Shown here: piece after piece, positions 55,380-64,000 of the stretch | Position numbering within the stretch: position 1 is the stretch's first letter | Layout of the letters: each line of letters begins with the position of its first letter | Source: Pusillimonas sp. MFBS29 | GTDB taxonomy: Bacteria; Pseudomonadota; Gammaproteobacteria; Burkholderiales; Burkholderiaceae_B | Direction of reading: 5' to 3' | Length of the DNA stretch: 64,000 bases | Assembly: GCF_020687695.1 (NCBI RefSeq) | Contig: NZ_JAJEWL010000003.1 | Span: 1-64,000, forward strand | Position numbers and translations under genes: made by a program | The notes under the pieces: model-generated | The model's input: only the letters and a program-made list of their open reading frames with translations | The model's database searches: none | Told to the model about the DNA's origin: nothing

Positions 55380-56018
55380 ATGAATAACAGCACACCGAAC
55401 AATGCAGCATCGCTACGCACGCAGTTAAAGGCCTTGAGGGCTGCGCAGAACCCTGTTGACCGCAACCGAGGCGCGCTGCTGATTCGTGGCCGCTTGTTCA
55501 CGTGGCTGGCTACCACGCGCACTGCCTTGCGTGAGGCCGGAAAACCCGTGCCGCAACATATTGCAGCGTTCTGGCCGATTGGTGATGAGCCGCCACTGCA
55601 ACCGTTGCTGGAGCAGTGGGTGGAAGAAGAAGGATACCAAGTATCCCTGCCTGCCGTCACTACTCCAAACGCTCCGTTGCAATTCAGATTCTGGACACCA
55701 GGGGCAGCCATGCAGGAAGGCGCCTACGGCATACAGGAACCGGTCGGACCGGCCGCCCCGCCACCCGATATCATTCTGGTACCCACGCTGGGCTATACGC
55801 GCCAGGGTGACAGGGTGGGCTATGGCCAGGGCTATTACGATCGCACGCTGGCCGACCTGAAGGCCCAGGGACACCGCTTCACGGCCATAGGCATTGCCTG
55901 GGCCACCGGCGACCTGGCGGTTGCCGGCATAGCACATACGCCCGCCGAGCACGATTTCCGACTGGACTCGATTCTGACCGACAAGGGGTGGGCAGTACCA
56001 GCGCCTGTGTTGACGTGA
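55380..56018 (+). CDS. fau: 5-formyltetrahydrofolate cyclo-ligase
   Basis: This 212-residue enzyme converts 5-formyl-THF to 5,10-methenyl-THF using ATP. The C-terminal substrate motif is LGYTRQGDRVGYGQGYYDRTLADL, with ILVPTLG before it. The ATG at 55380 is preferred to a TTG at 55359. In many proteobacteria this gene is the neighbour of 6S RNA, and here a long structured RNA candidate starts 54 bases downstream. Confidence 0.93.
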   Translation: MNNSTPNNAASLRTQLKALRAAQNPVDRNRGALLIRGRLFTWLATTRTALREAGKPVPQHIAAFWPIGDEPPLQPLLEQWVEEEGYQVSLPAVTTPNAPLQFRFWTPGAAMQEGAYGIQEPVGPAAPPPDIILVPTLGYTRQGDRVGYGQGYYDRTLADLKAQGHRFTAIGIAWATGDLAVAGIAHTPAEHDFRLDSILTDKGWAVPAPVLT

Positions 56019-56071
56019 TCGACTCCTAATAGAATGCGGCACTCCAGACACCGTCACGCCAACTACTATAT

Positions 56072-56309
56072 GGCCAAGGTGGTGTATTGGGCATCGCGCA
56101 GGCGCCTCGCGCGCGCCGTTTCCGGCTGCATAATCCAGGATGCAAGTGTGCGGCTGTTCGAGCAACAAGGGTGTGGGCAGCCCAGTGGGCTGCCCACGTT
56201 GCGAGTTCCGCACGCGCCTGGATTGTGTGGCCGGAAACGGAAAGCCCCTGGCATAGCCAGGGGCCGCAGCGCGTGAAGCCGCAGCGGTGTTCAATACACC
56301 ACCTTGGCC
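56072..56309 (+). ncRNA. ssrS: Probable 6S RNA
   Basis: An 18-bp perfect inverted repeat (56072-56089 with 56292-56309) closes a 238-base segment. Inside, CCGTTTCCGG pairs with CCGGAAACGG, GTGGGCAGCCCA with TGGGCTGCCCAC at the tip, and GCCCCTGGC-ATA-GCCAGGGGC forms a small hairpin on the 3' side. A long rod with a bubble and a 3'-side hairpin is the 6S RNA layout, and the place beside fau is the conserved 6S location. 6S RNA binds sigma-70 RNA polymerase in stationary phase. A TACTAT at 56064-56069 could be the -10. Sequence identity to known 6S RNA was not checked. Confidence 0.65.
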
Positions 56310-56372
56310 AGTCATAGCAGTAACAGTGACAATGCCTGTTACTGTAGCAATGGCATTAATACCAGCGCACCA

Positions 56373-57215
56373 TCACCCTTCCAGACTCAGCCGCTTCCAG
56401 ATCGCCAAAGTCACTTCCGCATTATTCAGCGTATAAAAATGCAGGCCAGGCGCCCCGTTATCCAGCAAGTCTTGCGACATACGTGAAATCACATCGATGC
56501 CGAACGCCTTGATCGACGCCTTGTCGTCGCCATAGTCTGCCAGACGCAGCCTGATCCAGCGCGGGATCTCTGCCCCGCACATATTCGAGAACCGTGCCAG
56601 CTGCGTATAGTTGGTGATCGGCATGATGCCTGGCACCACAGGTATATCCACACCCCTGGCCTGGACCCGGTCTACAAAATCATAATAGGCATCGGCATTG
56701 AAAAAATACTGCGTAATTGCACTATTTGCTCCTGCCTGCACCTTGCCCAAAAAATGATCCAGATCAGCCTGGGCGCTGATGGCTTGCGGATGCATCTCGG
56801 GATAAGCGGCCACTTCAATATGAAACCAGTCACCGCTATGCTCACGAATGAATGAGACCAGCTCGCTGGCATAGTGCAGTTCGCCGCCATCGCCGCCCAT
56901 GCCGGATGGCAGATCGCCACGCAACGCCACAATCCGCTTGATACCCTGCTCGCGATATACATCCAGGATATCGGCCAGCTCGGACCGGCTGGCGCCTATG
57001 CACGACAAATGGGGTGCTGCATCGCAACCCAGCTTCTGCATCAGTTTCACCGTATCGGCGGTTCCGGCACGGGTAGACCCGCCGGCACCAAAAGTTACGC
57101 TGACATACGCCGGGCGCAAGGCCAGCAGTTGCTTGGCCGAGCGCACCAGTTTTTCCTGTGCTGCAATATCGCGGGGTGGAAAAAACTCGAGACTGATTGC
57201 TTGCTTGTTGCTCAT
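56373..57215 (-). CDS. metF: 5,10-methylenetetrahydrofolate reductase
   Basis: This 280-residue flavoenzyme has SLEFFPPRD at the start, VSVTFGAGGSTRAGT, IVALRGDLPSGMG and a C-terminal LYTLN. It makes 5-methyl-THF, the methyl donor for MetH or MetE. It starts at MSNKQAISLEFF and overlaps the small membrane gene upstream by 4 bases. The folate-independent MesD found at 2188-3216 does not use its product, so metF presumably serves another methionine synthase elsewhere. Confidence 0.95.
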   Translation of the reverse strand: MSNKQAISLEFFPPRDIAAQEKLVRSAKQLLALRPAYVSVTFGAGGSTRAGTADTVKLMQKLGCDAAPHLSCIGASRSELADILDVYREQGIKRIVALRGDLPSGMGGDGGELHYASELVSFIREHSGDWFHIEVAAYPEMHPQAISAQADLDHFLGKVQAGANSAITQYFFNADAYYDFVDRVQARGVDIPVVPGIMPITNYTQLARFSNMCGAEIPRWIRLRLADYGDDKASIKAFGIDVISRMSQDLLDNGAPGLHFYTLNNAEVTLAIWKRLSLEG

Positions 57216-57550
57216 GAAGTCAATAACCTGGACAGAAGACCCGAGACAATGCTGTAAACCAGTGCGCCCAAGACTGCCCACCAGAAACCATTGACCTGAA
57301 AGCCTTTGAGCACCGAGCCGGCAAACCAGAACACCAGCGCATTAAGCACCAGCAGGAACAGGCCCAGCGTGATGATGGTAATAGGCAAGGTCAGCAATAT
57401 GAGCACTGGCTTGACCAGGGTATTCAACAGACCCAGCACCAATGCGGCGATCAGAGCCGAGCCAAAGGAAGCCACTGTGATGCCGGGCAGGATATAGGCC
57501 ACGATCAGCAAGGCGACTGCGTTCAGGATCCAGACAAGTAAGAGTTCCAT
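57212..57550 (-). CDS. YvlD/phage-holin-4-like membrane protein
   Basis: This 112-residue protein has four hydrophobic helices, with the signature GITVASFGSALIAALVLGLLNTLVKPVL. Despite the family name it is a common chromosomal membrane protein in bacteria. Its stop overlaps the metF ATG (4 bases), so it is co-transcribed with metF and perhaps ahcY. Its role is unknown. Confidence 0.88.
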   Translation of the reverse strand: MELLLVWILNAVALLIVAYILPGITVASFGSALIAALVLGLLNTLVKPVLILLTLPITIITLGLFLLVLNALVFWFAGSVLKGFQVNGFWWAVLGALVYSIVSGLLSRLLTS

Positions 57551-57625
57551 GATTTACGCTCCGGTAATGAGCACTGCTCATTGTTGCCGTGACCCGGGCA
57601 GGCCACGGTGGACTACGATAAATGC

Positions 57626-59044
57626 TTAGTAACGATAGTGGTCGGGCTTGTAAGGTCCGGCCACCGGCACATTGATATAGTCGGCTTGCTCTTGACGCAG
57701 CTCGGTCAGTTTCACGCCCAGTTTTTTCAGATGCAGGCGCGCAACCTTTTCGTCAAGGTGCTTGGGCAATACATAGACCTTGCCTTTTTCGTAGGCTTCA
57801 CCACGCGTGTACAGCTCGATCTGCGCGATGGTCTGGTTAGTAAAGGATGCCGACATCACAAACGAAGGATGGCCAGTGGCGCAACCCAGGTTGACCAGAC
57901 GACCCTTGGCCAGCAGGATGATGCGCTTGCCATCAGGGAAAATGATGTGATCGACCTGAGGCTTGATTTCTTCCCACTCAAGGTCTTCGACCGAGGCAAC
58001 GTCGATTTCGTTGTCGAAGTGGCCGATATTGCAGACTATGGCCTGATCCTTCATGCTGTTCATGTGGTCGCGAGTGATCACATGATAGTTGCCGGTAGCC
58101 GTCACGAAGATGTCGGCCTTGTCGGCAGCCTCGTCCAGGGTAACGACCTTATAGCCTTCCATAGACGCCTGCAGCGCGCAGATAGGATCAACTTCAGTCA
58201 CCCACACCTGGGCACGCAGCGCTGCCAAAGCCTGGGCGCAGCCCTTGCCTACATCGCCAAAACCGCACACAACCGCAATCTTGCCTGCCACCATGACATC
58301 GGTGGCACGCTTGATGCCGTCGACCAGCGACTCCCGGCAACCATACAGGTTGTCGAACTTGGACTTGGTGACCGAGTCGTTGACGTTGATGGCGGGAAAC
58401 GCCAGCTCGCCCTTGCGGGACATTTGATACAGGCGATGCACACCGGTGGTGGTTTCTTCGGTTACGCCACGCACTTGTGCCAGGCGTGTGGAATACCAGG
58501 ACGGATCCTGGGCCAGCTTGGCCTTGATCGACGCGAACAGGATGCGTTCTTCCTCGCTGCCTGGCTTATCAAGCACAGAGATGTCTTGCTCTGCCTTGGC
58601 ACCCAGATGCAAGAGCGTGGTGGCGTCGCCGCCATCATCCAGAATCATGTTGGCGTACTGACCGTTGGGCCAGTCAAAAATCTGATGGGTGTACTGCCAG
58701 TAGTCTTCCAGCGTTTCGCCCTTAATGGCAAATACAGGCGTACCACCTGCGGCAATGGCAGCGGCAGCGTGATCCTGAGTGGAAAAAATATTGCACGAAG
58801 CCCAGCGTACTTCCGCACCCAGTGCCTTCAGGGTCTCGATCAGGACCCCGGTCTGTATGGTCATGTGCAGGCTGCCGGCAATGCGTGCCCCCTTCAGCGG
58901 CTGTGCGGCAGCAAATTCTTCTCGCGTGGCCATCAGGCCCGGCATCTCGGTTTCAGCGATCGCAAGTTCGCGACGCCCCCACTCTGCCAAGGCGATATCG
59001 GCAATTTTGTAATCGGTAAAAGTGGTGTCTGCGACAGTATTCAT
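57626..59044 (-). CDS. ahcY: S-adenosylhomocysteine hydrolase
   Basis: This 472-residue enzyme splits SAH to adenosine and homocysteine. The NAD-binding motif [39 protein letters not shown] and the C-terminal KPDHYRY are present. It is the first gene of an ahcY - membrane protein - metF unit that recycles homocysteine toward methionine. An SAH riboswitch lies in the leader. Confidence 0.96.
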   Translation of the reverse strand: MNTVADTTFTDYKIADIALAEWGRRELAIAETEMPGLMATREEFAAAQPLKGARIAGSLHMTIQTGVLIETLKALGAEVRWASCNIFSTQDHAAAAIAAGGTPVFAIKGETLEDYWQYTHQIFDWPNGQYANMILDDGGDATTLLHLGAKAEQDISVLDKPGSEEERILFASIKAKLAQDPSWYSTRLAQVRGVTEETTTGVHRLYQMSRKGELAFPAINVNDSVTKSKFDNLYGCRESLVDGIKRATDVMVAGKIAVVCGFGDVGKGCAQALAALRAQVWVTEVDPICALQASMEGYKVVTLDEAADKADIFVTATGNYHVITRDHMNSMKDQAIVCNIGHFDNEIDVASVEDLEWEEIKPQVDHIIFPDGKRIILLAKGRLVNLGCATGHPSFVMSASFTNQTIAQIELYTRGEAYEKGKVYVLPKHLDEKVARLHLKKLGVKLTELRQEQADYINVPVAGPYKPDHYRY

Positions 59045-59119
59045 GGGTGATCATCCAATAAACCTGTGCCAGACTAAGCGCCGAATACAGCATGAGCTCA
59101 TCTTCGCCTGGCAAGGGGA

Positions 59120-59214
59120 ACGATGAGCGCAGTTGTAACGAAAAGGGCAACCTGAGCCTAGCGGGTGGTGGCTTCGGCAAGGCCGGCCCCAACGCCGTTG
59201 CAGCGCTCCTCAGG
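59120..59214 (-). promoter_or_regulatory. SAH riboswitch of ahcY
   Basis: On the minus strand the segment reads CCTGAGGAGCGCTGCAACGG, then a variable arm, AGGCTCAGG and, after a linker, TGCGCTCATCG. These are the conserved elements of the SAH riboswitch: GAGGAGCGCUGCAAC, the closing GGCUC, and the GCGCUC strand that forms the pseudoknot. It lies about 75 bases before ahcY, the standard target. Accumulated SAH should switch ahcY on. Confidence 0.92.
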
Positions 59215-59274
59215 AAGCCCTGATTGTAGCGTACTTAATTTGAGGAATGCGCAGCGCGCAGGAAAAACGAACGC

Positions 59275-59490
59275 CTACCCCTTGCGTCGGGGATAGCCTT
59301 GTTCAGTAATGCGCTGCCAGACCTCGCGCTTTTCGGTGTCGTCAAGAAAGACCCAGTTGGCAACTTCCATCGCCGTACGCCCGCAACCACGGCAGATGTC
59401 GTCATACAGCGTCGAGCACACCGCCACGCAAGGCGAGTCGGTGGGGCTCAGGCTGCTGGCGTCATCACGCCGGATTTCGGAAGTGTCCAT
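59275..59490 (-). CDS. DUF1289 cysteine-rich protein
   Basis: This 71-residue protein has the DUF1289 pattern SPCVAVCSTLYDDICRGCGRT followed by a Trp-rich helix (EVANWVFLDDTEKREVWQRI). Four cysteines (CxxxC...CxGC) could bind zinc or an iron-sulfur cluster. It starts 12 bases after metK on the same strand. Function unknown. Confidence 0.85.
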   Translation of the reverse strand: MDTSEIRRDDASSLSPTDSPCVAVCSTLYDDICRGCGRTAMEVANWVFLDDTEKREVWQRITEQGYPRRKG

Positions 59491-59502
59491 AGAGGTTCTG
59501 GC

Positions 59503-60666
59503 TTATGCCGCTTGCTTCAGGGCTTGTACCTTGTCCAGCGCTTCCCAACTGAACTCGGGCTCGGCACGGCCGAAGTGTCCGTAGGCCGCCGATTTGGCGT
59601 AAATCGGACGCAACAGGTCGAGCATATTGATAATGCCTTTCGGGCGTAAATCAAAGTTTTCCCGTACCAGCCGGGCAATCTGCTCGTCGGGGATCACGCC
59701 TGTACCTTCGGTATAGACGGTGATGTTTATGGGCTCTGCCACGCCGATGGCATAGCTGACCTGAACCTGGCACTGGCGCGCAAGACCGGCTGCCACGATA
59801 TTCTTGGCCACATAGCGCGCCGCATAGGCTGCCGAACGGTCGACCTTGGAAGGATCCTTGCCCGAGAATGCGCCACCACCGTGCGGGCATGCGCCACCGT
59901 AGGTATCAACAATGATCTTGCGGCCAGTCAGCCCGCAATCGCCCTGCGGCCCCCCAATGACGAACACGCCGGTGGGGTTGATCATGAACTTGGTTTTGGG
60001 CGTCAGCAGTCCATCGGGAAAGCTGGGCTTGATGATGTTTTCAATGACGGCTTCCCTGATGTCGCCTTGCGAGATCTCGGGTGCATGCTGAGTGGACAGC
60101 ACCACGGTGTCGACCTCGGCGGGCTTGCCGTTGATATAGCGGAAAGTAACTTGCGATTTGGCATCGGGGCGCAGCCAGGGCAGGCGGCCATCTTTGCGCA
60201 ATTCGCTTTGGCGCTGCACCAGACGATGCGCATACCAGATGGGTGCGGGCATGAGGTCGGGCGTTTCGTCGCAAGCGTAACCAAACATCAAGCCCTGGTC
60301 GCCGGCGCCCTGGTTCAGTATTTCCTCGGCGCTGCGGTCAACACCCTGTGCGATATCGGGAGACTGCTTGTCGTAGGCGACCAGCACGGCACAACCTTTG
60401 TAGTCGATACCGTAGTCGGTATTGTCGTAGCCTATGCGCTTGATGGTGTCGCGTGCCACCTGAATATAATCGACATTGGCAGTGGTGGTGATTTCACCGG
60501 CCAGCACAACCAGGCCTGTATTGCACAGCGTTTCAGCTGCAACGCGGGCATTGGGATCCTGAGTAAGGATGGCGTCGAGGATGGAGTCGGAAATTTGGTC
60601 GGCGACTTTGTCGGGATGACCTTCGGAAACGGATTCGGAAGTAAAAAGGAAATCGTTATTTGCCAC
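59503..60666 (-). CDS. metK: S-adenosylmethionine synthase
   Basis: This 387-residue enzyme makes SAM from methionine and ATP. Motifs include [38 protein letters not shown] and [23 protein letters not shown]. The start is GTG at 60666 with AAGGACG eight bases upstream, matching homologues that begin MANNDFLF. The 243-bp gap to the divergent acyltransferase gene must hold both promoters; no riboswitch was recognised there. Confidence 0.96.
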   Translation of the reverse strand: MANNDFLFTSESVSEGHPDKVADQISDSILDAILTQDPNARVAAETLCNTGLVVLAGEITTTANVDYIQVARDTIKRIGYDNTDYGIDYKGCAVLVAYDKQSPDIAQGVDRSAEEILNQGAGDQGLMFGYACDETPDLMPAPIWYAHRLVQRQSELRKDGRLPWLRPDAKSQVTFRYINGKPAEVDTVVLSTQHAPEISQGDIREAVIENIIKPSFPDGLLTPKTKFMINPTGVFVIGGPQGDCGLTGRKIIVDTYGGACPHGGGAFSGKDPSKVDRSAAYAARYVAKNIVAAGLARQCQVQVSYAIGVAEPINITVYTEGTGVIPDEQIARLVRENFDLRPKGIINMLDLLRPIYAKSAAYGHFGRAEPEFSWEALDKVQALKQAA

Positions 60667-60909
60667 AGCGATGCGTCCTTGGTAGCGCCGGTGCCCCGGC
60701 AAGAGATTGAACGAAACGCGTTGCACCTTGGACCGTTGCTATGCTTTGGTATCTGGGCGCGACGCTTTAGCGGATTTTTTGCGCAATGCCCAAGGCATCG
60801 TGCTATCGCCCCGCAAGTTGTCGGTTAACTCAGCGATAAACCCTATTTTAAGCGAAAATAGATTCGTACTCACGTTTCCACTTTTTACACAAGGGTTATT
60901 GCTCCAGCT

Positions 60910-61758
60910 ATGCTTCTGGCTCTGTTTCGTTTTCTGGCCTGGCTTCCCCTGCCTGCTTTGCATGGTTTGGGCCGCCTGGCGGGAGTCATCGTCTACCTGC
61001 TTCCCGGCAGCTACCGCAGAAGGCTGCAGGCCAATGCACGGCAGGCAGGTTACCCCGATGCACGATTCGCCCGCAAGGCTGCAGCCGAAACCGGTGCCAT
61101 GATCATGGAAACCCCAAAGGTCTGGCTGCGCATCCGACAGTGCCTGGAAAAAACTCACAGCGATGACGACGACGTCGTGCGTGCCGCCCTGGCAGAAGGC
61201 CGGGGTATTTTATATTTGACGCCTCATCTGGGCTGTTTCGAGATCACCGCGCGCTACCTGCTGCAACACGGGCCGATTACAGTCATGTACCGGCCACCAC
61301 GCCAGGCCTTTCTTGAGCCCGTGATGGAACAGGCGCGCAACATGTCCGGCCTGAAGGCCGTACCCGCTACCATGCAGGGCGTGCGCGAGTTCGTACGCGC
61401 ACTCAAGCGCAACGAGGCTGTCGGCATGCTGCCGGACCAGGTACCAGGCAGCGGCGAAGGGGTCTGGGCACCGTTTTTCGGCAAGCAGGCGCTGACCATG
61501 ACACTGGCGGGCCGACTGGCGCGCCAGACCGGCGTGGCAGTGATACTGACGGCCGGAGAGCGCCTGCCCGCCGGCAAGGGCTGGCGCATACATTATGTGC
61601 GCCTGCCCGAACCGTTGCCAGAAGATCCAAATGACCTGGCCACCGCCATTAACGGCGCCATGGAACAACTGATACGGCGTTTCCCGAAACAGTATCTATG
61701 GAGCTACAACCGCTACAAAATCCCGAAAGACGCACCACCGCGTCCTCTCGATCCTTAG
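60910..61758 (+). CDS. lpxL: Lipid A late acyltransferase (LpxL/HtrB family), first copy
   Basis: This 282-residue inner-membrane enzyme has the H-x4-E catalytic motif in TPHLGCFEITARY, MYRPPRQ, and GMLPDQVPGSGEGVWAPFFGK. It transfers a secondary acyl chain to lipid A. The second family member starts 3 bases after its stop, so they form an operon. Which acyl position each one serves cannot be told. Confidence 0.9.
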   Translation: MLLALFRFLAWLPLPALHGLGRLAGVIVYLLPGSYRRRLQANARQAGYPDARFARKAAAETGAMIMETPKVWLRIRQCLEKTHSDDDDVVRAALAEGRGILYLTPHLGCFEITARYLLQHGPITVMYRPPRQAFLEPVMEQARNMSGLKAVPATMQGVREFVRALKRNEAVGMLPDQVPGSGEGVWAPFFGKQALTMTLAGRLARQTGVAVILTAGERLPAGKGWRIHYVRLPEPLPEDPNDLATAINGAMEQLIRRFPKQYLWSYNRYKIPKDAPPRPLDP

Positions 61759-61761
61759 TCA

Positions 61762-62652
61762 ATGACCTTGAACAAGCTGCCTTTACTTCGCTCGGTATTT
61801 TCATATTTTGGCCGCTGCTCGCCCGCCACGCGCCGTCGATGGGCCCACGTGCTGGGATGGCTGACACGCAAGCTGCTGCGCTCAAGGGTGCACATCGTAC
61901 GTACCAATCTTGCCTTGTGCTTCCCGAAACACTCCGAACAAGAACGCGAGGCATGGCTGCGCCAGCATTTCCATTTGCTGGCCCTGTCGGTGGTCGACCG
62001 CGGCCTGTGCTGGTTCGGTCCCAAAGACGCTATTCTCGATGCCACGCCGATCACAGGGCTGGAACACCTGGATGCGCTGCTCAAGGCACGCAGAAAGATC
62101 ATCTTGCTCGCACCTCACTTTATCGGGCTGGACGCCGCGGCAACACGACTCACCCTCTTCCTTAGCGAATCGGCAACCATGTACACACCGCAGAGCGACT
62201 CGGATGTCGATACGCTGGTGCGCGAAGGAAGGGGTCGCTTCAATACCGTGCACCTGGTCAGCCGTCACGCCGGCGTGCGAGGACTGATACGGCACTTGCG
62301 CAACGGCATACCGGTGTACTACCTGCCTGATATGGATTTCCGCGAAACAGGCTCGGTATTCGTGCCCTTCTTCGGCGTACCGGCGGCCACATTGCTGGCC
62401 ACCGCACAGATCGCAAAAGCCTGGGATGCCGCAGTGGTCCCCATCGTGAGCCGGCTGGACACCGCGACAGGTCGGTATGCCATAGAGGTTCTGCCGCCAT
62501 TGGCGGATTTTCCGGGCGAGCAGTCGGCCGAAGACGCAACAGCGCGCCTGAACAAACTGATTGAACAGTGGATACGTGTTGATCCGCCCCAGTATTATTG
62601 GGTACACAGGCGATTCAAGACACGCCCCGAAGGCGAGCCCCGAATTTACTGA
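61762..62652 (+). CDS. Lipid A late acyltransferase (LpxL/HtrB family), second copy
   Basis: This 296-residue enzyme has H-x4-D in APHFIGLDAAATRL, VYYLPDMDFRETGSVFVPFFGVPAATL and a C-terminal PQYYWVHRRFKTRPEG. It is clearly diverged from the first copy, including the change of the motif's acidic residue from Glu to Asp. The tandem fits two separate secondary acylations, or one enzyme using a different chain length. Confidence 0.9.
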   Translation: MTLNKLPLLRSVFSYFGRCSPATRRRWAHVLGWLTRKLLRSRVHIVRTNLALCFPKHSEQEREAWLRQHFHLLALSVVDRGLCWFGPKDAILDATPITGLEHLDALLKARRKIILLAPHFIGLDAAATRLTLFLSESATMYTPQSDSDVDTLVREGRGRFNTVHLVSRHAGVRGLIRHLRNGIPVYYLPDMDFRETGSVFVPFFGVPAATLLATAQIAKAWDAAVVPIVSRLDTATGRYAIEVLPPLADFPGEQSAEDATARLNKLIEQWIRVDPPQYYWVHRRFKTRPEGEPRIY

Positions 62653-62658
62653 CCGCCG

Positions 62659-63129
62659 CTACACGCCGCCTGCGTAGTCCGCCTGGCGCCAGGCCTCAAA
62701 AACGGTAACCGCCACAGCATTCGACAGATTCAGGCTGCGCTGTTGCGGCAGCATGGGCAAACGCAAACGCTGCGTTTCAGGAAAGCAGGCCAGCTGCTCT
62801 GGTGACAGCCCTGCGGTTTCCCGCCCGAAAACAAATACATCGTCGGGAGTAAAAGAAAACGCTCCGATCAGGCGACTGCCTTTGGTCGTCAGTGCGAAGC
62901 GCCGGGCCGGGTCGCCGCCAATGGCATCAAATGCCACATTCAGATCGTCATGAACCTGGATGTCCGCCCACTCGTGGTAATCGAGCCCCGCTCGTTTCAG
63001 GCGCTTGTCGTCCAGCTCGAAACCCAGAGGCCGTACCAGATGCAGGCGTGCACCCGTATTGGCAGCCAGACGAATGACGTTACCGGTATTGGGCGGAATT
63101 TCGGGCGAGACCAGGACGATGTGTACCAT
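62659..63129 (-). CDS. trmL: tRNA (cytidine/uridine(34)-2'-O)-methyltransferase TrmL
   Basis: This 156-residue SPOUT-family methyltransferase has PEIPPNTGNVIRLAANTG near the N-terminus and the trefoil-knot motifs VFGRETAGLSPEQLA and LPMLPQQRSLNLSNAVAVTVFEAWRQ. It modifies the wobble base of tRNA-Leu species using SAM. It converges with the acyltransferase pair. Confidence 0.93.
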   Translation of the reverse strand: MVHIVLVSPEIPPNTGNVIRLAANTGARLHLVRPLGFELDDKRLKRAGLDYHEWADIQVHDDLNVAFDAIGGDPARRFALTTKGSRLIGAFSFTPDDVFVFGRETAGLSPEQLACFPETQRLRLPMLPQQRSLNLSNAVAVTVFEAWRQADYAGGV

Positions 63130-63182
63130 GAGAACATTAAAAGTGGCGCTTCGGACAACGCGCCGAAGTAGAGCCAGTGATT

Positions 63183-63968
63183 TTACAGGGTATGGTCCTG
63201 GTCAGCCGGGTCTGCCGCGTTCAGCACGCTGTGGCCTGCGGCATGATAGGGAGTACGGGCAAGCACAAGACCCCATACCGTTGCAGCGCCTGCTGCCTTG
63301 CATGCCTGAGCGATGCCATGCAAAGTGCTGCCGGTAGTCAGCACATCATCGACCACTGCAATGTGGGCGCCGTCGATGCGTTCCGGGCAGGCATACAACG
63401 AACGGATACTATCCATACGGGCTGTACGCCCGAGCTGCGCCTGCTTGACGCCTTCGCGCATCCTGAGCACCAGGCCGGGCCGGCAAGGTCTTTGCAGCTG
63501 TCTTGCCAGGCGATGGCAGACCTCGGCAGCAGGATTGAAGCCACGTCGCCGCAAGGCCGCACGGCTGGCCGGCACAGGCACCAGTACCATTCGATCCGGC
63601 ACCACAGGGCACGACGACCTGAGTGCATCAGCCAGCAGACCGGCCAGCATGCCTGCGGTGGTGAATTGCCGCTGCATTTTCAGGCGATGGATCAGCAAAT
63701 CGCCTGGCGCCGCGTAATCGAAGGCGGCAATTACCCGGTCAAAGGCCGGAGTACGCCCGGTGCAATCGGGACAGCAGCCATGAAGATCGAGTTCCAGCTG
63801 GCACACCCCGCAACGTGGTCTGCCACTGGTCATGCTGCGCGTCACTTCGTGATAGCAATAGGCACACAGTCTTCCGCCACACGCTGTGTCCTGACACAGG
63901 CCGCAGACAGTGGGCACGCGCGCCAGCAAACGGGCAGCAAATTCGCGCATGACATGCAGATAGGCCAT
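63183..63968 (-). CDS. comF: ComF-family phosphoribosyltransferase-like protein
   Basis: This 261-residue protein has an N-terminal zinc-finger-like region with four CxxC pairs (CGLC, CAYC, CGVC, CPDC) and a type I phosphoribosyltransferase fold with the PRPP motif HIAVVDDVLTTGSTLHG. ComF proteins are linked to DNA uptake in competent bacteria. A start six codons later (MREFAARLL) is possible. The remaining 32 bases of the window hold only its upstream region. Confidence 0.88.
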   Translation of the reverse strand: MAYLHVMREFAARLLARVPTVCGLCQDTACGGRLCAYCYHEVTRSMTSGRPRCGVCQLELDLHGCCPDCTGRTPAFDRVIAAFDYAAPGDLLIHRLKMQRQFTTAGMLAGLLADALRSSCPVVPDRMVLVPVPASRAALRRRGFNPAAEVCHRLARQLQRPCRPGLVLRMREGVKQAQLGRTARMDSIRSLYACPERIDGAHIAVVDDVLTTGSTLHGIAQACKAAGAATVWGLVLARTPYHAAGHSVLNAADPADQDHTL

Positions 63969-64000
63969 AATAGGGGCTACTGAAAGGCAGAAAACTGCCT

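Noticed and set aside
56318-56344. CAGTAACAG / CTGTTACTG hairpin as a terminator for the putative 6S RNA
   Set aside because: No T-run follows on either strand, so it is not a normal rho-independent terminator.
57212-57550. Prophage origin suggested by the phage-holin-4 family name
   Set aside because: The family is mainly a chromosomal YvlD-like membrane protein; it sits in a metF/ahcY operon and no phage genes are near.
57608-59050. A 480-codon open frame on the + strand opposite ahcY
   Set aside because: It is exactly antisense to a fully conserved ahcY; its translation has no recognisable domain. High GC content produces such frames.

Overview
The window looks like the chromosome of a betaproteobacterium of the order Burkholderiales, most likely family Alcaligenaceae (relatives of Pusillimonas, Bordetella and Achromobacter). 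The support is moderate-to-high GC, several Bug-type tripartite tricarboxylate receptors beside CaiB-type CoA transferases, a trpE-trpG-trpD-trpC block preceded by gph and rpe, the metF / ahcY / metK neighbourhood with an SAH riboswitch, and paired lipid A acyltransferases next to metK. The genus cannot be fixed from the sequence alone.

Positions 1 to about 16000 are accessory and decaying. They start with a tRNA-3'-end-like attachment remnant, a cut ISL3 transposase and a chrA stump. A methionine island follows: an intact mesX-mesD pair (folate-independent methionine synthase and its DUF1852 partner), a stump of flavin reductase behind it, metR, and then a metE ruined by an internal deletion, a LysR fragment and an IS481-type element. 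thiC comes next with a TPP riboswitch. The stretch 9700-11900 is a graveyard of copper-related and Bug-transporter fragments. It is followed by a manganese-riboswitch-controlled exporter, a citryl-CoA-lyase-like / CoA-transferase pair, a cytochrome c, and an internally deleted second copy of the CigR-like gene.

Positions 16000-31700 are functional modules. These are arsenic resistance (arsR-arsB), sulfide oxidation (BigR-like repressor, rhodanese, DUF2892 protein, sulfide:quinone oxidoreductase, DUF5368 protein), and a class III ribonucleotide reductase whose glycyl-radical tail is a separate 69-residue protein under paired NrdR boxes. Next come a tiny ribbon-helix-helix gene plus a 37-residue lysine-rich peptide under a tandem-repeat operator, an RCC1-repeat protein coupled to a multicopper oxidase, a peptidase M20 amidohydrolase, a PAS protein, a frameshifted FUSC transporter and a flavoprotein.

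Positions 31700-64000 are mostly core genome: dsbC, a UbiH-type monooxygenase, mltA, apaG, rpe, an EAL-CBS-GGDEF protein, and gph overlapping a trp leader peptide and attenuator, followed by trpEGDC. Then come a polyphosphate:AMP phosphotransferase, a HIT protein, rhlE, a MidA-like methyltransferase, a LysR-controlled CaiB/MaoC/Bug cluster, cca, slt, a 5-formyl-THF cyclo-ligase with a probable 6S RNA, metF, ahcY with its SAH riboswitch, metK, two lipid A acyltransferases, trmL and comF.

Taken together, the methionine/SAM cycle is strongly represented (mesXD, metR, metF, ahcY, metK). The classical MetE step has been lost here and the oxygen-dependent MesXD system kept. No CRISPR array, complete prophage or intact tRNA gene was seen.
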